DNA of 64,000 bases. Origin: Trichocoleus desertorum NBK24. GTDB taxonomy: Bacteria > Cyanobacteriota > Cyanobacteriia > FACHB-46. This document shows, piece after piece, positions 28,289-36,875 of this stretch. The notes beneath the pieces are model-generated. The model had not been told where the DNA came from. It saw only the letters and a program-made list of their open reading frames with translations, and did no database searches. The DNA lies in assembly GCF_030409055.1 (NCBI RefSeq), contig NZ_CP116619.1, positions 1,459,628 to 1,523,627 of the forward strand, in the 5' to 3' direction. How positions within the stretch are numbered: position 1 is the stretch's first letter; each line of letters begins with the position of its first letter. A program made the translations under genes and the position numbers.

Positions 28289-28746
28289 GTAACTAAATCT
28301 AACTAAAACTAACTAGTGCAAATTGGTTGCAATCAAACCACTTTAAGGCAACCTGAGATCTAACCAAGTCCGTAAGCTCAAGACAAGCGTCTTTAAGTCT
28401 ATAGAACAAATGGGTTCTTGGCAGCGGGAAAAATCGCAATCTTTGGCAAGTTTCCCCATAGACTTAAGCCTTTAGCGGATAGCCTCATTATTCAAAGCTA
28501 GTATCAGATGTTCCGAAACGAACAGCTTTTTTCTCACCTTAGGTTTACAAAACTTATTATGATGAGTGAATGAAGTTTGAGCGGCTGGAAATTGCTATAG
28601 CTAGCAGAGCTTGGAGTTGATCCAAATTTGTCCGTATAGCTTCTGTGCTAGCTCGAACCTGGCGAACTGAGTCGATAGATTTTTCTTAAACGTTTGTAAA
28701 CTTTTAGGATGCACTCACAGAGTGCTTTGGTTTCTGAGGAGTCTGT
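28289..28746. other. Divergent intergenic region, CofE-like gene / cruF
   Basis: 458 bp with no open frame worth naming. It holds a perfect 10-bp inverted repeat (28393-28402/28458-28467). A small hairpin GCACTC-ACA-GAGTGC (28711-28725) lies just before the cruF ribosome-binding site GAGGAG, which is 6 bases from the cruF ATG. Confidence 0.55.
28393..28467. repeat. 10-bp inverted repeat enclosing 55 bp
   Basis: TTAAGTCTAT (28393-28402) and ATAGACTTAA (28458-28467) are perfect complements. Inner GGG/CCC runs (in ATGGGTTC and TTCCCCAT) could extend pairing. It may be a transcribed structure or an operator. Confidence 0.45.
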
Positions 28747-29715
28747 ATGAAGCAACTTGTGACTGCTGAGCGCTTCAGTTTAATTGGCCATGTGGTAGCA
28801 ATGGCCTTTGGACTAGCCGGATTGCTTTTAGTTTTACCCCATCCAGAGTTTATTCTCCAGCTGCCTGCGGCAGGGCAAACCTTATTTCAGTGGAGCATGG
28901 CTGGGGGCGGAGTGGTTTACATTCTGCTAGGGGCGATCGCCGTTGCCATCTACACCTATCGGACTTTAGGCTGGCAGCGTTGGCTGGCTTTTATGGTGCC
29001 TTCTGTCTGCATTTCTCTTTCTAGTGAGCTTTTGGGCACCAGCACTGGTTTCCCCTTTGGTGACTACGGTTATCTGAGCGGTTTAGGTTACAAGATTGCT
29101 GGTTTGGTACCGTTCACGATTCCTTTGTCTTGGTTCTACCTCGGTTGTGCTTCTTATTTATTGGCCCGCGTGGGTTTGGAGGCTAGCCAGCAGACCAAAT
29201 TACCAGGATGGGTACGGGGTGGTTTGGCGATCGCCCTGGGTGCTCTGCTACTTACCTCTTGGGACTTTGTGCTAGACCCTGCCATGAGCCAAACGGCAGT
29301 TCCTTTCTGGGAATGGAAGCAACCAGGCGCTTTCTTTGGCATGCCTTACCAGAACTTTGCAGGTTGGTGGGGTACGGGCGCTGTGTTTATGAGCGTCGCT
29401 GCCCTGTTATGGGGTAAAGCTCCCATCACGTTGAATCGGCAACAGTTACAGCTACCTTTGGCGATTTACCTCAGCAATTTCGCCTTCGCGATGATTATGA
29501 GCTTGGCCGCAGGCATCTGGATTCCAGTGCTGTTGGGCTTGGCGCTTGGCGTGGCTCCAGCATTGATTCTGTGGCGCATGGCCCCCGCGACTAGCATTTC
29601 CCAGCTTGGGGATACGACCGAGGCTGTGTTGCCTTTTGTCGGCGAAGTCAGTGAACCAGCGATCAGTCTGGCGAGTGAACTGTCTGTTGCGCCTATGGAA
29701 CTCGGCTCGAAGTGA
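28747..29715 (+). CDS. cruF: Carotenoid 1',2'-hydratase CruF
   Basis: An integral membrane protein of 322 residues with about seven helices (DUF422 carotenoid biosynthesis family). CruF hydrates the psi end of gamma-carotene/torulene, a step towards myxol-type carotenoids. Family stretches are SLSSELLGTSTGFPFGDYGYLSGLG, VPFTIPLSWFYLG, DFVLDPAMSQ and PYQNFAGWWGTGAVF. ATG 28747 follows GAGGAG at 6 bases. Its stop overlaps the next gene's start (GTGA), and that neighbour is CruG-like, which strengthens the call. Confidence 0.9.
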   Translation: MKQLVTAERFSLIGHVVAMAFGLAGLLLVLPHPEFILQLPAAGQTLFQWSMAGGGVVYILLGAIAVAIYTYRTLGWQRWLAFMVPSVCISLSSELLGTSTGFPFGDYGYLSGLGYKIAGLVPFTIPLSWFYLGCASYLLARVGLEASQQTKLPGWVRGGLAIALGALLLTSWDFVLDPAMSQTAVPFWEWKQPGAFFGMPYQNFAGWWGTGAVFMSVAALLWGKAPITLNRQQLQLPLAIYLSNFAFAMIMSLAAGIWIPVLLGLALGVAPALILWRMAPATSISQLGDTTEAVLPFVGEVSEPAISLASELSVAPMELGSK

Positions 29716-30959
29716 ATCTCAGTTTCGTTTTGTATGGGTTCGCTTTGACTCCGGTAGCATTCAGTGGACAAGGAGATGGTTCTGTACCAGGAGCGATCGG
29801 CCTTGTTCTGCTGCTGCTACAAGTTCCTGCCGTCGCAATTTTGCTGTCTCGCTTATTGCGCGGTCCCAATCGCCACCCTCCATTACAGCCTCAGAAACCT
29901 AGCCCAGAACTGCTGGGAAAGGTCAGCATTGTCGTTCCTACGCTCAACGAAGCAGAGCGAATTGGGCCTTGTCTCGCCAGTTTGAGCCAGCAAAGCTACG
30001 AAGTGCGAGAAGTTTTGGTGGTGGACAGCCGTTCCCAAGATGGCACGCCAGATCTGGTTAAACGAGCGGGACAAGCTGATCCGCGCTTCCGGTTGCTGAC
30101 GGATGATCCGTTACCTCCGGGTTGGGTAGGACGGCCTTGGGCTTTACATACGGGCTTCGTCGAAAGCTCGGAGCAAAGCGACTGGGTGCTGGGCGTAGAT
30201 GCTGATACTTATCTAAACCCTGGCTTAGTTAGCAGTTTGGTGAAGACCGCGATCGCGGAAAGCTACGACATCCTTTCCCTAGCCCCCCAATTCATCCTCA
30301 AGTATCCGGGAGAGCTATGGCTACAACCTGCTCTGCTGATGACGTTGGTGTATCGCTTCGGTCCCGCTGGCGAAACTAACAATTCCGCTGAGCGGGTGAT
30401 GGCGAATGGGCAATGCTTTCTTAGTCGGCGTTCGGTTTTGGCGGCTTTGGGCGGTTACAGCAGCGCGCGCAACTCCTTCTGTGATGATGTCACGCTGGCT
30501 CGTCATGCGGCTGCCCAAGGAGCCAAGGTGGGGTTCTTTGATGGCTCGAAGTTGCTGAAGGTACGAATGTACGAAGGAGCAGCGGAAACTTGGCGCGAAT
30601 GGGGGCGATCGCTCGACCTCAAGGATGCAGCAGACCGTGGTCAAATTTGGGGCGACCTCTGGCTACTCGCTGCTGTGCAAGGATTACCAGTACCTCTAAC
30701 GCTGATGTTGCTGAGCTGGATCAGCCTGGGATTTGGTTCTTTACCTGTGGTGGCGGCTTTAGGCTTAAACCTGGGCTTGTTAGTCATGCGGGTAGGCTTG
30801 CTATGGGCGATCGCACCCTCTTACGACCTCACTCAAGCTAAAGCGGCTTGGCTTTTCTGGCTCTCTCCTTTAGCCGATCCCTTAGCTGTACTCCGCATCT
30901 TCCTTTCGTCTACTCAAACCTCAATTCAGTGGCGAGGGCGGAGCTATACCCAGGCTTAG
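29712..30959 (+). CDS. cruG: Family 2 glycosyltransferase, CruG-like
   Basis: 415 residues from GTG 29712, overlapping the cruF stop by 4 bases, so translation is probably coupled. An N-terminal membrane helix (about 5-55) precedes a GT2 domain. It has SIVVPTLNEAERIGPCLASL, VVDSRSQDGTPDLV, the DxD motif in LGVDADTYLNPGL and the acceptor-site acidic pair in FCDDVTLARHA. Two or three C-terminal helices follow. In Synechococcus PCC 7002 CruG is the 2'-O-glycosyltransferase acting after CruF to make myxoxanthophyll-type glycosides; the same function is inferred from family and neighbourhood. The sugar is not predictable. Confidence 0.87.
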   Translation: MNLSFVLYGFALTPVAFSGQGDGSVPGAIGLVLLLLQVPAVAILLSRLLRGPNRHPPLQPQKPSPELLGKVSIVVPTLNEAERIGPCLASLSQQSYEVREVLVVDSRSQDGTPDLVKRAGQADPRFRLLTDDPLPPGWVGRPWALHTGFVESSEQSDWVLGVDADTYLNPGLVSSLVKTAIAESYDILSLAPQFILKYPGELWLQPALLMTLVYRFGPAGETNNSAERVMANGQCFLSRRSVLAALGGYSSARNSFCDDVTLARHAAAQGAKVGFFDGSKLLKVRMYEGAAETWREWGRSLDLKDAADRGQIWGDLWLLAAVQGLPVPLTLMLLSWISLGFGSLPVVAALGLNLGLLVMRVGLLWAIAPSYDLTQAKAAWLFWLSPLADPLAVLRIFLSSTQTSIQWRGRSYTQA

Positions 30960-30991
30960 CCCATCTCATTAATTTTCTCTGGCTTTACCCC

Positions 30992-31786
30992 ATGCTCCAC
31001 AGCTTCGCTCAACTACCAGTGTTTTATCTGGGCTTATTTGGCAGTCTTTTGGCAGGATTGGCTACAGGAGTCGGAGCCTTACCTATTCTATTTTTGAGCA
31101 AAGTCACCCAGAAGTTTCAGGGGGCTTTGATGGGGTTTGGAGCAGGGGTGATGCTAGCCGCAACTTCATTTTCCTTGTTGATTCCAGGGATTGAAGCCGC
31201 AACGGAGCAGACGGGCAGTGAAGTAGTAGCAGCCCTAATCGTTAGCGCTGGTATGCTACTCGGTGCCTTCTTTCTCTGGTTCAGCCATCGTTATTCTCCT
31301 CACGAACACTTTATTAAAGGGCCGGAGGGTTCCAATCCGGTGAGCTTAAAGCGGATTTGGCTTTTTATTATTGCGATTACCATTCATAACTTCCCCGAAG
31401 GTTTGGCGGTGGGAGTAGGCTTTGGCGGCGAAACTTTAGCCAACGGCATCACCCTCGCGACCGGAATCGGCCTGCAAAATATGCCCGAAGGCTTTGTAGT
31501 GGCTCTAGCCCTGGTGGGTGAAAAATATTCCAAGGGGACTGCCCTCATGGTGGCTCTGATGACTGGTTTAGTCGAACCTTTTGGCGGTGCGATCGGCGCG
31601 GGTCTAGTTTCTTTAGCCAAACCGATTTTGCCTTGGGCGATGGCCTTTGCAGCGGGAACCATGCTGTTTGTGATCAGCGATGAAATTATTCCAGAGTCCC
31701 ACCGCCTCGGCTACGAGAAAGGCGCAACCTTTGGTGTTATCCTCGGGTTCGTCTGCATGATGTTTCTAGATGTGACCTTGGGCTAA
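30992..31786 (+). CDS. ZIP family metal transporter
   Basis: 264 residues from ATG 30992 (MLHSFAQLPVFYLG); the frame is open further back but overlaps cruG. It has about eight membrane helices. The metal-binding signatures on helices IV and V are present: HNFPEGLAVGVGFG and QNMPEGFVVALAL, each with the PEG motif. A His-bearing cytoplasmic loop (HRYSPHEHF) lies before helix IV. ZIP proteins carry zinc, iron or manganese into the cytoplasm. It starts about 30 bp after cruG and may be cotranscribed. Confidence 0.92.
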   Translation: MLHSFAQLPVFYLGLFGSLLAGLATGVGALPILFLSKVTQKFQGALMGFGAGVMLAATSFSLLIPGIEAATEQTGSEVVAALIVSAGMLLGAFFLWFSHRYSPHEHFIKGPEGSNPVSLKRIWLFIIAITIHNFPEGLAVGVGFGGETLANGITLATGIGLQNMPEGFVVALALVGEKYSKGTALMVALMTGLVEPFGGAIGAGLVSLAKPILPWAMAFAAGTMLFVISDEIIPESHRLGYEKGATFGVILGFVCMMFLDVTLG

Positions 31787-31800
31787 TCATTCCAGATGCT

Positions 31801-33459
31801 TCAGCTAGAAGAAGTTAGGGCTAACTTGGCTTGGTGTTGCAGTAGCAGCCCGTACTCTAACCCTTCCACCACGGCCTGGTAAGACGCTTGCAGAATGTTA
31901 GTCGAGACGCCTACCGTAGTCCAGCGTTGATAGCCGTTGCTCGATTCAATCAGTACTCGCGTTTTGGCGGATGTTCCAGACCCACCGTCCAAAATCCGCA
32001 CTTTGTAATCAGTGAGATAAAACGTTTTGATTTCTGGGTAGAAGTTGACCAAGGCTTTACGCAAAGCCGCATCCAACGCTGAAACTGGCCCATTTCCTTC
32101 GGCTGCTTCTAAGATATCTTGGCCATCTACTGCCAACTTCACCGTTGCCAAAGACAAACTTTGCGAGGGGTCGGTGTCGGGCATCATGTGATAGTGAACC
32201 TGCCAGCTTCTAAGTTGAAATGGCTGTTGCCTTTGGCCCAATGCTTCCCGCATCAGCAACTCAAAGCTGGCTTCTGCCGCCTCAAACTGATAGCCTTCGT
32301 GCTCCAAGTTTTTCAGGTGTTGCAGAATTTGACGATAGGTAGGGTCTTGCGGATCGAGTTCGATGCCGAGGCTTCGAGCTTTGGCCAAGATATTGCTTAG
32401 ACCTGCCTGGTCAGAAATCACAATGCGGCGGTTATTGCCAACTAGTTCTGGCTGAACATGCTCGTAGGTGATGGGATTGCGTTCCACCGCACTGACATGC
32501 AAGCCCCCTTTATGAGCAAAGGCCGAAAGCCCTACGTAAGGCGCATGGTCATCGGGAGCCAAATTCACCACTTCACTAACAAAACGGCTGAGTTGAGTCA
32601 AAGTTGTTAGTTTTTCTGGGGGTAGGCAGGCGTAACCTAGCTTCAGTTGCAAGTTGGGAATCAGAGAACAAAGATTGGCATTACCGCAGCGTTCGCCATA
32701 ACCGTTGATCGTGCCCTGCACCATCTGAGCCCCTTCCATCACTGCCGCGATCGCATTGGCTACGGCCATCTCTGTGTCGTTGTGGGTATGAATACCCAAA
32801 GGGGGTAAGGGAGCATTCGCATCTTGGCCTCTAGCGGACTGCCGTTCCCTTAAGCGCTGTTTGACCTCTCGCAAAGTTTGACTAATTTCGTGCGGCAAGC
32901 TGCCGCCGTTGGTATCACACAAAACCAACCACTCAGCCCCCGCCGCGATCGCCGTTTCTAGCGTCTCTAGGGCATAGTCAGGGTTGTGCTTATAACCATC
33001 GAACCAATGCTCCGCATCGTAGATCACCCGTCGCTCTTGGCTACGGAGGTATTCGATGGTGTCACGAATCATCGCTAGATTTTCGGCTAGCGTGGTTTTC
33101 AGTCCTTCCGTGACATGCAGATCCCAGGATTTGCCCACAATTGTCACCCAATGAGTGCCTGCGGCTAACAAGGGTTGCAGCATGGGGTCAGTCGCAGCGG
33201 TTTTTCCGGGACGGCGGGTAAAACAAAACGCCACAACTTCCGCCTGAGCCAATGGTGCTTCTTTGATTTGCCAAAAAAACTGCACATCCTTTGGGTTCGC
33301 TCCGGGCCAGCCCCCCTCAATAAATGGCACTCCCAGTTGATCAAGTTGATGAGCGATGCGGAGTTTATCTTCTAGGGATAGAGATAATCCTTCGCGTTGA
33401 GCACCGTCTCGCAAGGTAGTGTCGTAGATCCAAAGTTGGGGAGAAGAGGGTGAGGTCAT
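31801..33459 (-). CDS. cimA: (R)-citramalate synthase
   Basis: Condenses pyruvate and acetyl-CoA to citramalate, feeding threonine-independent isoleucine synthesis. About 552 residues from ATG 33459; a TTG at 33471 adds four. The HMGL-like domain has the opening YDTTLRDGAQREGLSLSLEDK, GWPGANPKD, LCDTNGG and the metal-binding GIHTHNDTEMAVAN. The C-terminal LeuA dimer/regulatory domain (about 400-540) has GPVSALDAALRKAL. Its length and the GWPGANP motif separate it from leuA. It is divergent from the ferredoxin-like gene. Confidence 0.93.
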   Translation of the reverse strand: MTSPSSPQLWIYDTTLRDGAQREGLSLSLEDKLRIAHQLDQLGVPFIEGGWPGANPKDVQFFWQIKEAPLAQAEVVAFCFTRRPGKTAATDPMLQPLLAAGTHWVTIVGKSWDLHVTEGLKTTLAENLAMIRDTIEYLRSQERRVIYDAEHWFDGYKHNPDYALETLETAIAAGAEWLVLCDTNGGSLPHEISQTLREVKQRLRERQSARGQDANAPLPPLGIHTHNDTEMAVANAIAAVMEGAQMVQGTINGYGERCGNANLCSLIPNLQLKLGYACLPPEKLTTLTQLSRFVSEVVNLAPDDHAPYVGLSAFAHKGGLHVSAVERNPITYEHVQPELVGNNRRIVISDQAGLSNILAKARSLGIELDPQDPTYRQILQHLKNLEHEGYQFEAAEASFELLMREALGQRQQPFQLRSWQVHYHMMPDTDPSQSLSLATVKLAVDGQDILEAAEGNGPVSALDAALRKALVNFYPEIKTFYLTDYKVRILDGGSGTSAKTRVLIESSNGYQRWTTVGVSTNILQASYQAVVEGLEYGLLLQHQAKLALTSSS

Positions 33460-33564
33460 GGAAGCAGCCAAAGCAGAGGAAAGATGGAATAAAGTGTTTC
33501 AAAAAGCGTAAAGAAATTTAAACTTTAAAGCTGTAAGGCATCGCCGTTCGTATAGCTCAAAATC

Positions 33565-33903
33565 ATGCCGCAGGTTACAGCTCAAGGGAAAACATTTATC
33601 TGCGATCGCGGAGCCAATCTCCGTCAGGTTTTGCTTCAAAATAACGTTGCTTTGCATAATGGCAACGCCAGCTTCATCAACTGTCACGGTTTAGGTAGCT
33701 GTGGCACTTGTGCTGTTGAGGTTGAGGGGGAAGTCTCAGAACCCAATTGGCGCGATCGCACTCGGCGGTCTTTGCCACCCCATGACACTAGCCAAAATCG
33801 CCGACTGGCTTGTCAAACCAAAGTGCTAGGGGATGTGCGAGTCACCAAGTTTGATGAATTTTGGGGCCAAGGTACTCAACCGCTGTGGACTCCAGAGGGA
33901 TAG
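33565..33903 (+). CDS. [2Fe-2S] ferredoxin-like protein
   Basis: 112 residues. Cluster ligands are visible as C40, C46 and C49 in INCHGLGSCGTC and C83 in RLACQTKV, matching the Cx5Cx2C...C pattern of plant/adrenodoxin-type [2Fe-2S] domains. It lacks the usual PetF sequence around the cluster, so it is probably not the photosynthetic ferredoxin. Its electron-transfer partner is unknown. The following low-complexity protein gene starts 32 bp downstream. Confidence 0.88.
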   Translation: MPQVTAQGKTFICDRGANLRQVLLQNNVALHNGNASFINCHGLGSCGTCAVEVEGEVSEPNWRDRTRRSLPPHDTSQNRRLACQTKVLGDVRVTKFDEFWGQGTQPLWTPEG

Positions 33904-33935
33904 ACTGAAGAAAGGTTTGGGGAAGAACAACACCA

Positions 33936-34331
33936 ATGAATGACCTACTAAAAGCGGTAATTGGACTGATAGTTTTTGCTATCTTGCTGGGAGCATTCAT
34001 TGCCTTGCGCTCTCGCAACTCGGCTCAACAGATTGGGGGACCAGCAGATCCTCCTCCCAATGCTGCTCCTGCGGGTCAAGTGCGGAGCGTGGGCCAAACT
34101 ACTCAAGGCTCAACTAATCAACCCACCAGATCAGTCCCTGCCAGCCAAACAGGTACTTCTAATACAGGTGCTTCTGGTACAGGTACTTCTGGCACTACAA
34201 CTACCACAACCACCACCCAACCCAGTGGTACATCCACTACAGGCACCGCCGGATCGGGCGCTGGCGGCACTACTACAACCACTCCCAGCGCTGCGGGTGC
34301 AGGTAGTAAGCCAGTTCCAGCGCTTTGGTAA
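33936..34331 (+). CDS. Membrane-anchored Thr/Gly-rich protein
   Basis: 131 residues: an N-terminal membrane helix (about 6-24, AVIGLIVFAILLGAFIAL), then a low-complexity Pro/Ser/Thr/Gly tail with TSGTTTTTTTTQPSG-type runs. No domain is recognised. The tail looks like an extended surface or periplasmic linker and may vary in length between strains. Confidence 0.7.
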   Translation: MNDLLKAVIGLIVFAILLGAFIALRSRNSAQQIGGPADPPPNAAPAGQVRSVGQTTQGSTNQPTRSVPASQTGTSNTGASGTGTSGTTTTTTTTQPSGTSTTGTAGSGAGGTTTTTPSAAGAGSKPVPALW

Positions 34332-34370
34332 TCCTAACTTGGTAATTGTGACCCCATTTCAGCTTGTTGC

Positions 34371-36407
34371 ATGAATACAACCAGTGACGTTCTTATCATT
34401 GGCGGCGGCATCGTTGGCCTTGCGATCGCGATTGAGCTGAAATTGCGGGGAGCCACGGTGACAATTCTCAGCCGTGATTTTAAGCAAGCCGCTGCTCACG
34501 CCGCTGCGGGGATGCTAGCGCCCCAAGCCGAAGGCATTCCTCCAGGGCCAATGCTGGAGCTGTGCTTGCGGTCGCGCCAACTTTATCCCAATTGGATTCG
34601 CAAGCTAGAGGAGCTAACGGGTGCAAAAACGGGTTATTGGCCCTGTGGCATTTTGGCTCCTGTCTATGCAGCAGATGCCAGAGCAGATCTGAGAGAGGCG
34701 GCTGCGATCGCCCAAGCCTCCGGGACAGAGGCGCAATGGCTGGATCAATCTGTGATTCACCAATACCAAGCGGGTTTGGGTTCTGAGGTAGTTGGGGGTT
34801 GGTGGTTTCCAGAAGACGGTCAAGTGGATAACCGCGCCCTCACCCAAACTTTATGGATCGCTGCCCAAACTCTCGGCGTCAATATTCAAGATGGCGTCAG
34901 CGTCCAAGCGATTCAGCAGCAACAGCGCCAGGTGGTCAGTGTCCAAACCTCAGTGGGAGATTGGCAAGCCAAGCATTATGTCCTAGCCACAGGGGCTTGG
35001 TCGAATGAACTGTTGCCAATTCCGGTGCAGCCTTGCAAAGGCCAAATGTTAGCTGTTCAGTCACCCGACTCTCCTCAAGGTTTACCCTTACGACGAGTTT
35101 TGTTTGGCTCCGATTTGTATATTGTGCCGCGCCAAGATGGTCGGATTATTATTGGAGCCACTAGTGAGGAGGTTGGTTTTGCCCCCAACAACACCCCCGC
35201 GGGTGTTCAAGAGTTATTAGCACGAGCGATCCGGTTGTATCCAGCCCTACAAGATTTTGCTTTACAAGAGTTGTGGTGGGGCTTTCGGCCCGCAACGCCT
35301 GATGAACTACCAATTTTAGGAACCAGTGCTTGTGCTAACCTCTGGCTGGCTACGGGGCACTACCGCAATGGCATTTTGCTGGCACCGATTACCGCTCAAC
35401 TGATTGCCGAGGCGATCGCCCAACAACCCGATCCATTGCTAGAGCATTTTAGTTGGCAGCGGTTTCATCAAGCGAAACCCTCGACTCCCCCTACTTCGTT
35501 AGCAGCTTCCTCCACTCCTGCTGCTCTTAGTTCTTCCACCCACGTTCTCCCAAGGTCTAATTCTGTGTTGACTCACGCTGTTCCTGCCTTAGCTCAAGCC
35601 GATATCACCACGCTAGATAGCCCTTTAGTGATTGCTGGGCGATCCTTTCGCTCCCGCCTGATGACGGGGACTGGTAAATATCGCAGCATTACGGACATGC
35701 AGCAAAGCGTGGAAGCGAGCGGTTGTGAAATTGTGACGGTGGCAGTACGGCGGGTGCAAACTAAAGCCCCAGGCCATGAAGGTTTAGCTGAAGCGCTGGA
35801 CTGGAGCAAAATTTGGATGTTGCCCAACACCGCAGGCTGCAAAACCGCAGAAGAAGCAATCCGAGTCGCCCGCTTAGGCCGAGAAATGGCAAAACTCTTG
35901 GGCCAGGAAGACAACAATTTTGTCAAATTGGAAGTGATTCCAGATACCAAATACCTGCTACCCGACCCCATCGGCACGCTAGAAGCAGCCGAGCAATTGG
36001 TTAAAGAAGGGTTTGCCGTGTTGCCCTACATCAATGCCGATCCACTGCTAGCAAAGCGATTGGAAGAAGTAGGGTGTGCAACGGTAATGCCCCTGGGTTC
36101 CCCAATCGGCTCCGGACAAGGAATCAAAAATGCGGCCAATATCCAGATCATTATTGAGAACGCCCAAGTGCCTGTAGTGGTAGATGCAGGTTTAGGCGCA
36201 CCTAGCGAAGCCGCTCAGGCAATGGAAATGGGAGCTTCAGCTCTACTGATTAACACTGCGATCGCCGAAGCGCAAAATCCGGTAGCAATGGCTAGGGCAA
36301 TGGGATTAGCAGCAGAAGCAGGTCGTCTAGCTTACCTAGCAGGTCGTATTCCGGTGAAAAGCCACGCCAGTGCTAGCTCACCCCTCACGGGCACCATTAC
36401 TCAGTAA
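34371..36407 (+). CDS. thiO/thiG: Fused glycine oxidase ThiO-thiazole synthase ThiG
   Basis: A bifunctional thiamine-synthesis enzyme of 678 residues. Residues 1-365 are the FAD-dependent Thi[20 protein letters not shown] nucleotide site, [26 protein letters not shown] and [11 protein letters not shown]. It oxidises glycine to the imine. A Ser/Thr/Pro/Ala linker (about 370-405) follows, then ThiG (about 415-670) with [10 protein letters not shown], the Schiff-base lysine region [21 protein letters not shown] and [12 protein letters not shown]. ThiG builds the thiazole ring from the imine, DXP and ThiS thiocarboxylate. The fusion is known in cyanobacteria and would channel the unstable imine. 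No TPP riboswitch is evident upstream. Confidence 0.94.
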   Translation: MNTTSDVLIIGGGIVGLAIAIELKLRGATVTILSRDFKQAAAHAAAGMLAPQAEGIPPGPMLELCLRSRQLYPNWIRKLEELTGAKTGYWPCGILAPVYAADARADLREAAAIAQASGTEAQWLDQSVIHQYQAGLGSEVVGGWWFPEDGQVDNRALTQTLWIAAQTLGVNIQDGVSVQAIQQQQRQVVSVQTSVGDWQAKHYVLATGAWSNELLPIPVQPCKGQMLAVQSPDSPQGLPLRRVLFGSDLYIVPRQDGRIIIGATSEEVGFAPNNTPAGVQELLARAIRLYPALQDFALQELWWGFRPATPDELPILGTSACANLWLATGHYRNGILLAPITAQLIAEAIAQQPDPLLEHFSWQRFHQAKPSTPPTSLAASSTPAALSSSTHVLPRSNSVLTHAVPALAQADITTLDSPLVIAGRSFRSRLMTGTGKYRSITDMQQSVEASGCEIVTVAVRRVQTKAPGHEGLAEALDWSKIWMLPNTAGCKTAEEAIRVARLGREMAKLLGQEDNNFVKLEVIPDTKYLLPDPIGTLEAAEQLVKEGFAVLPYINADPLLAKRLEEVGCATVMPLGSPIGSGQGIKNAANIQIIIENAQVPVVVDAGLGAPSEAAQAMEMGASALLINTAIAEAQNPVAMARAMGLAAEAGRLAYLAGRIPVKSHASASSPLTGTITQ

Positions 36408-36510
36408 ATCTGAAGCAAATCTGAGCATTTTTCAGTTTCTAACTTAGGAGCGAGAGTATCTTCCTAATTTTTGTTACAGTTAGTTAATACAAAAGCTGAG
36501 GGTTCTGTTC

Positions 36511-36690
36511 ATGCGTTATACGACCGAGGAAGGTGGACGCTTAAATAACTTCGCCGTTGAGCCGAAGATGTATCAAGCAGAACCTCCAACTAAAGCCCAG
36601 CAAAGGAACTTCTTGATCTTGGGAGTTGTAGGCACGGTGTTAGTTGGTGGGTTAATCTTTGTCGCCTTCTCTGTATCCAACCTAAGTTAG
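36511..36690 (+). CDS. psb34: Photosystem II assembly protein Psb34 (ssl1498 family)
   Basis: A small thylakoid membrane protein of 59 residues. The N-terminal half MRYTTEEGGRLNNFAVEPK is the family signature, and a single helix follows (about 36-56, LILGVVGTVLVGGLIFVAF). Psb34 binds a photosystem II assembly intermediate, near where Hlip proteins bind the CP47 module. GAGGG lies 7 bases before the ATG. The short length explains why such genes are often missed. Confidence 0.9.
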   Translation: MRYTTEEGGRLNNFAVEPKMYQAEPPTKAQQRNFLILGVVGTVLVGGLIFVAFSVSNLS

Positions 36691-36735
36691 TAAAAAAATA
36701 AGCTTCAAAGCTTCCATAAAATATAAAAGATAGGT

Positions 36736-36770
36736 CAGGTATTGCTTAATTTTGGGCGACCTGGCTTTTT
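36736..36770 (+). terminator. Probable terminator after psb34
   Basis: CAGGT (36736-36740) and ACCTG (36759-36763) form a short stem followed by GCTTTTT. The stem is weak, but the position about 45 bp after psb34 is suitable. Confidence 0.4.
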
Positions 36771-36875
36771 GCTATGGGTTCCCGCCACAAGTCTGTTGAT
36801 GATCGCGATCGCACTACGTTAAAACTTCGTCAAAATCAAGCTTTAGTCCTGAATCGAGCTTGAGGAATTTGAAGA

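Noticed and set aside
34332-34370. TPP riboswitch before thiO-thiG
   Set aside because: Only 39 bp separate the genes and the THI-box sequence is absent.
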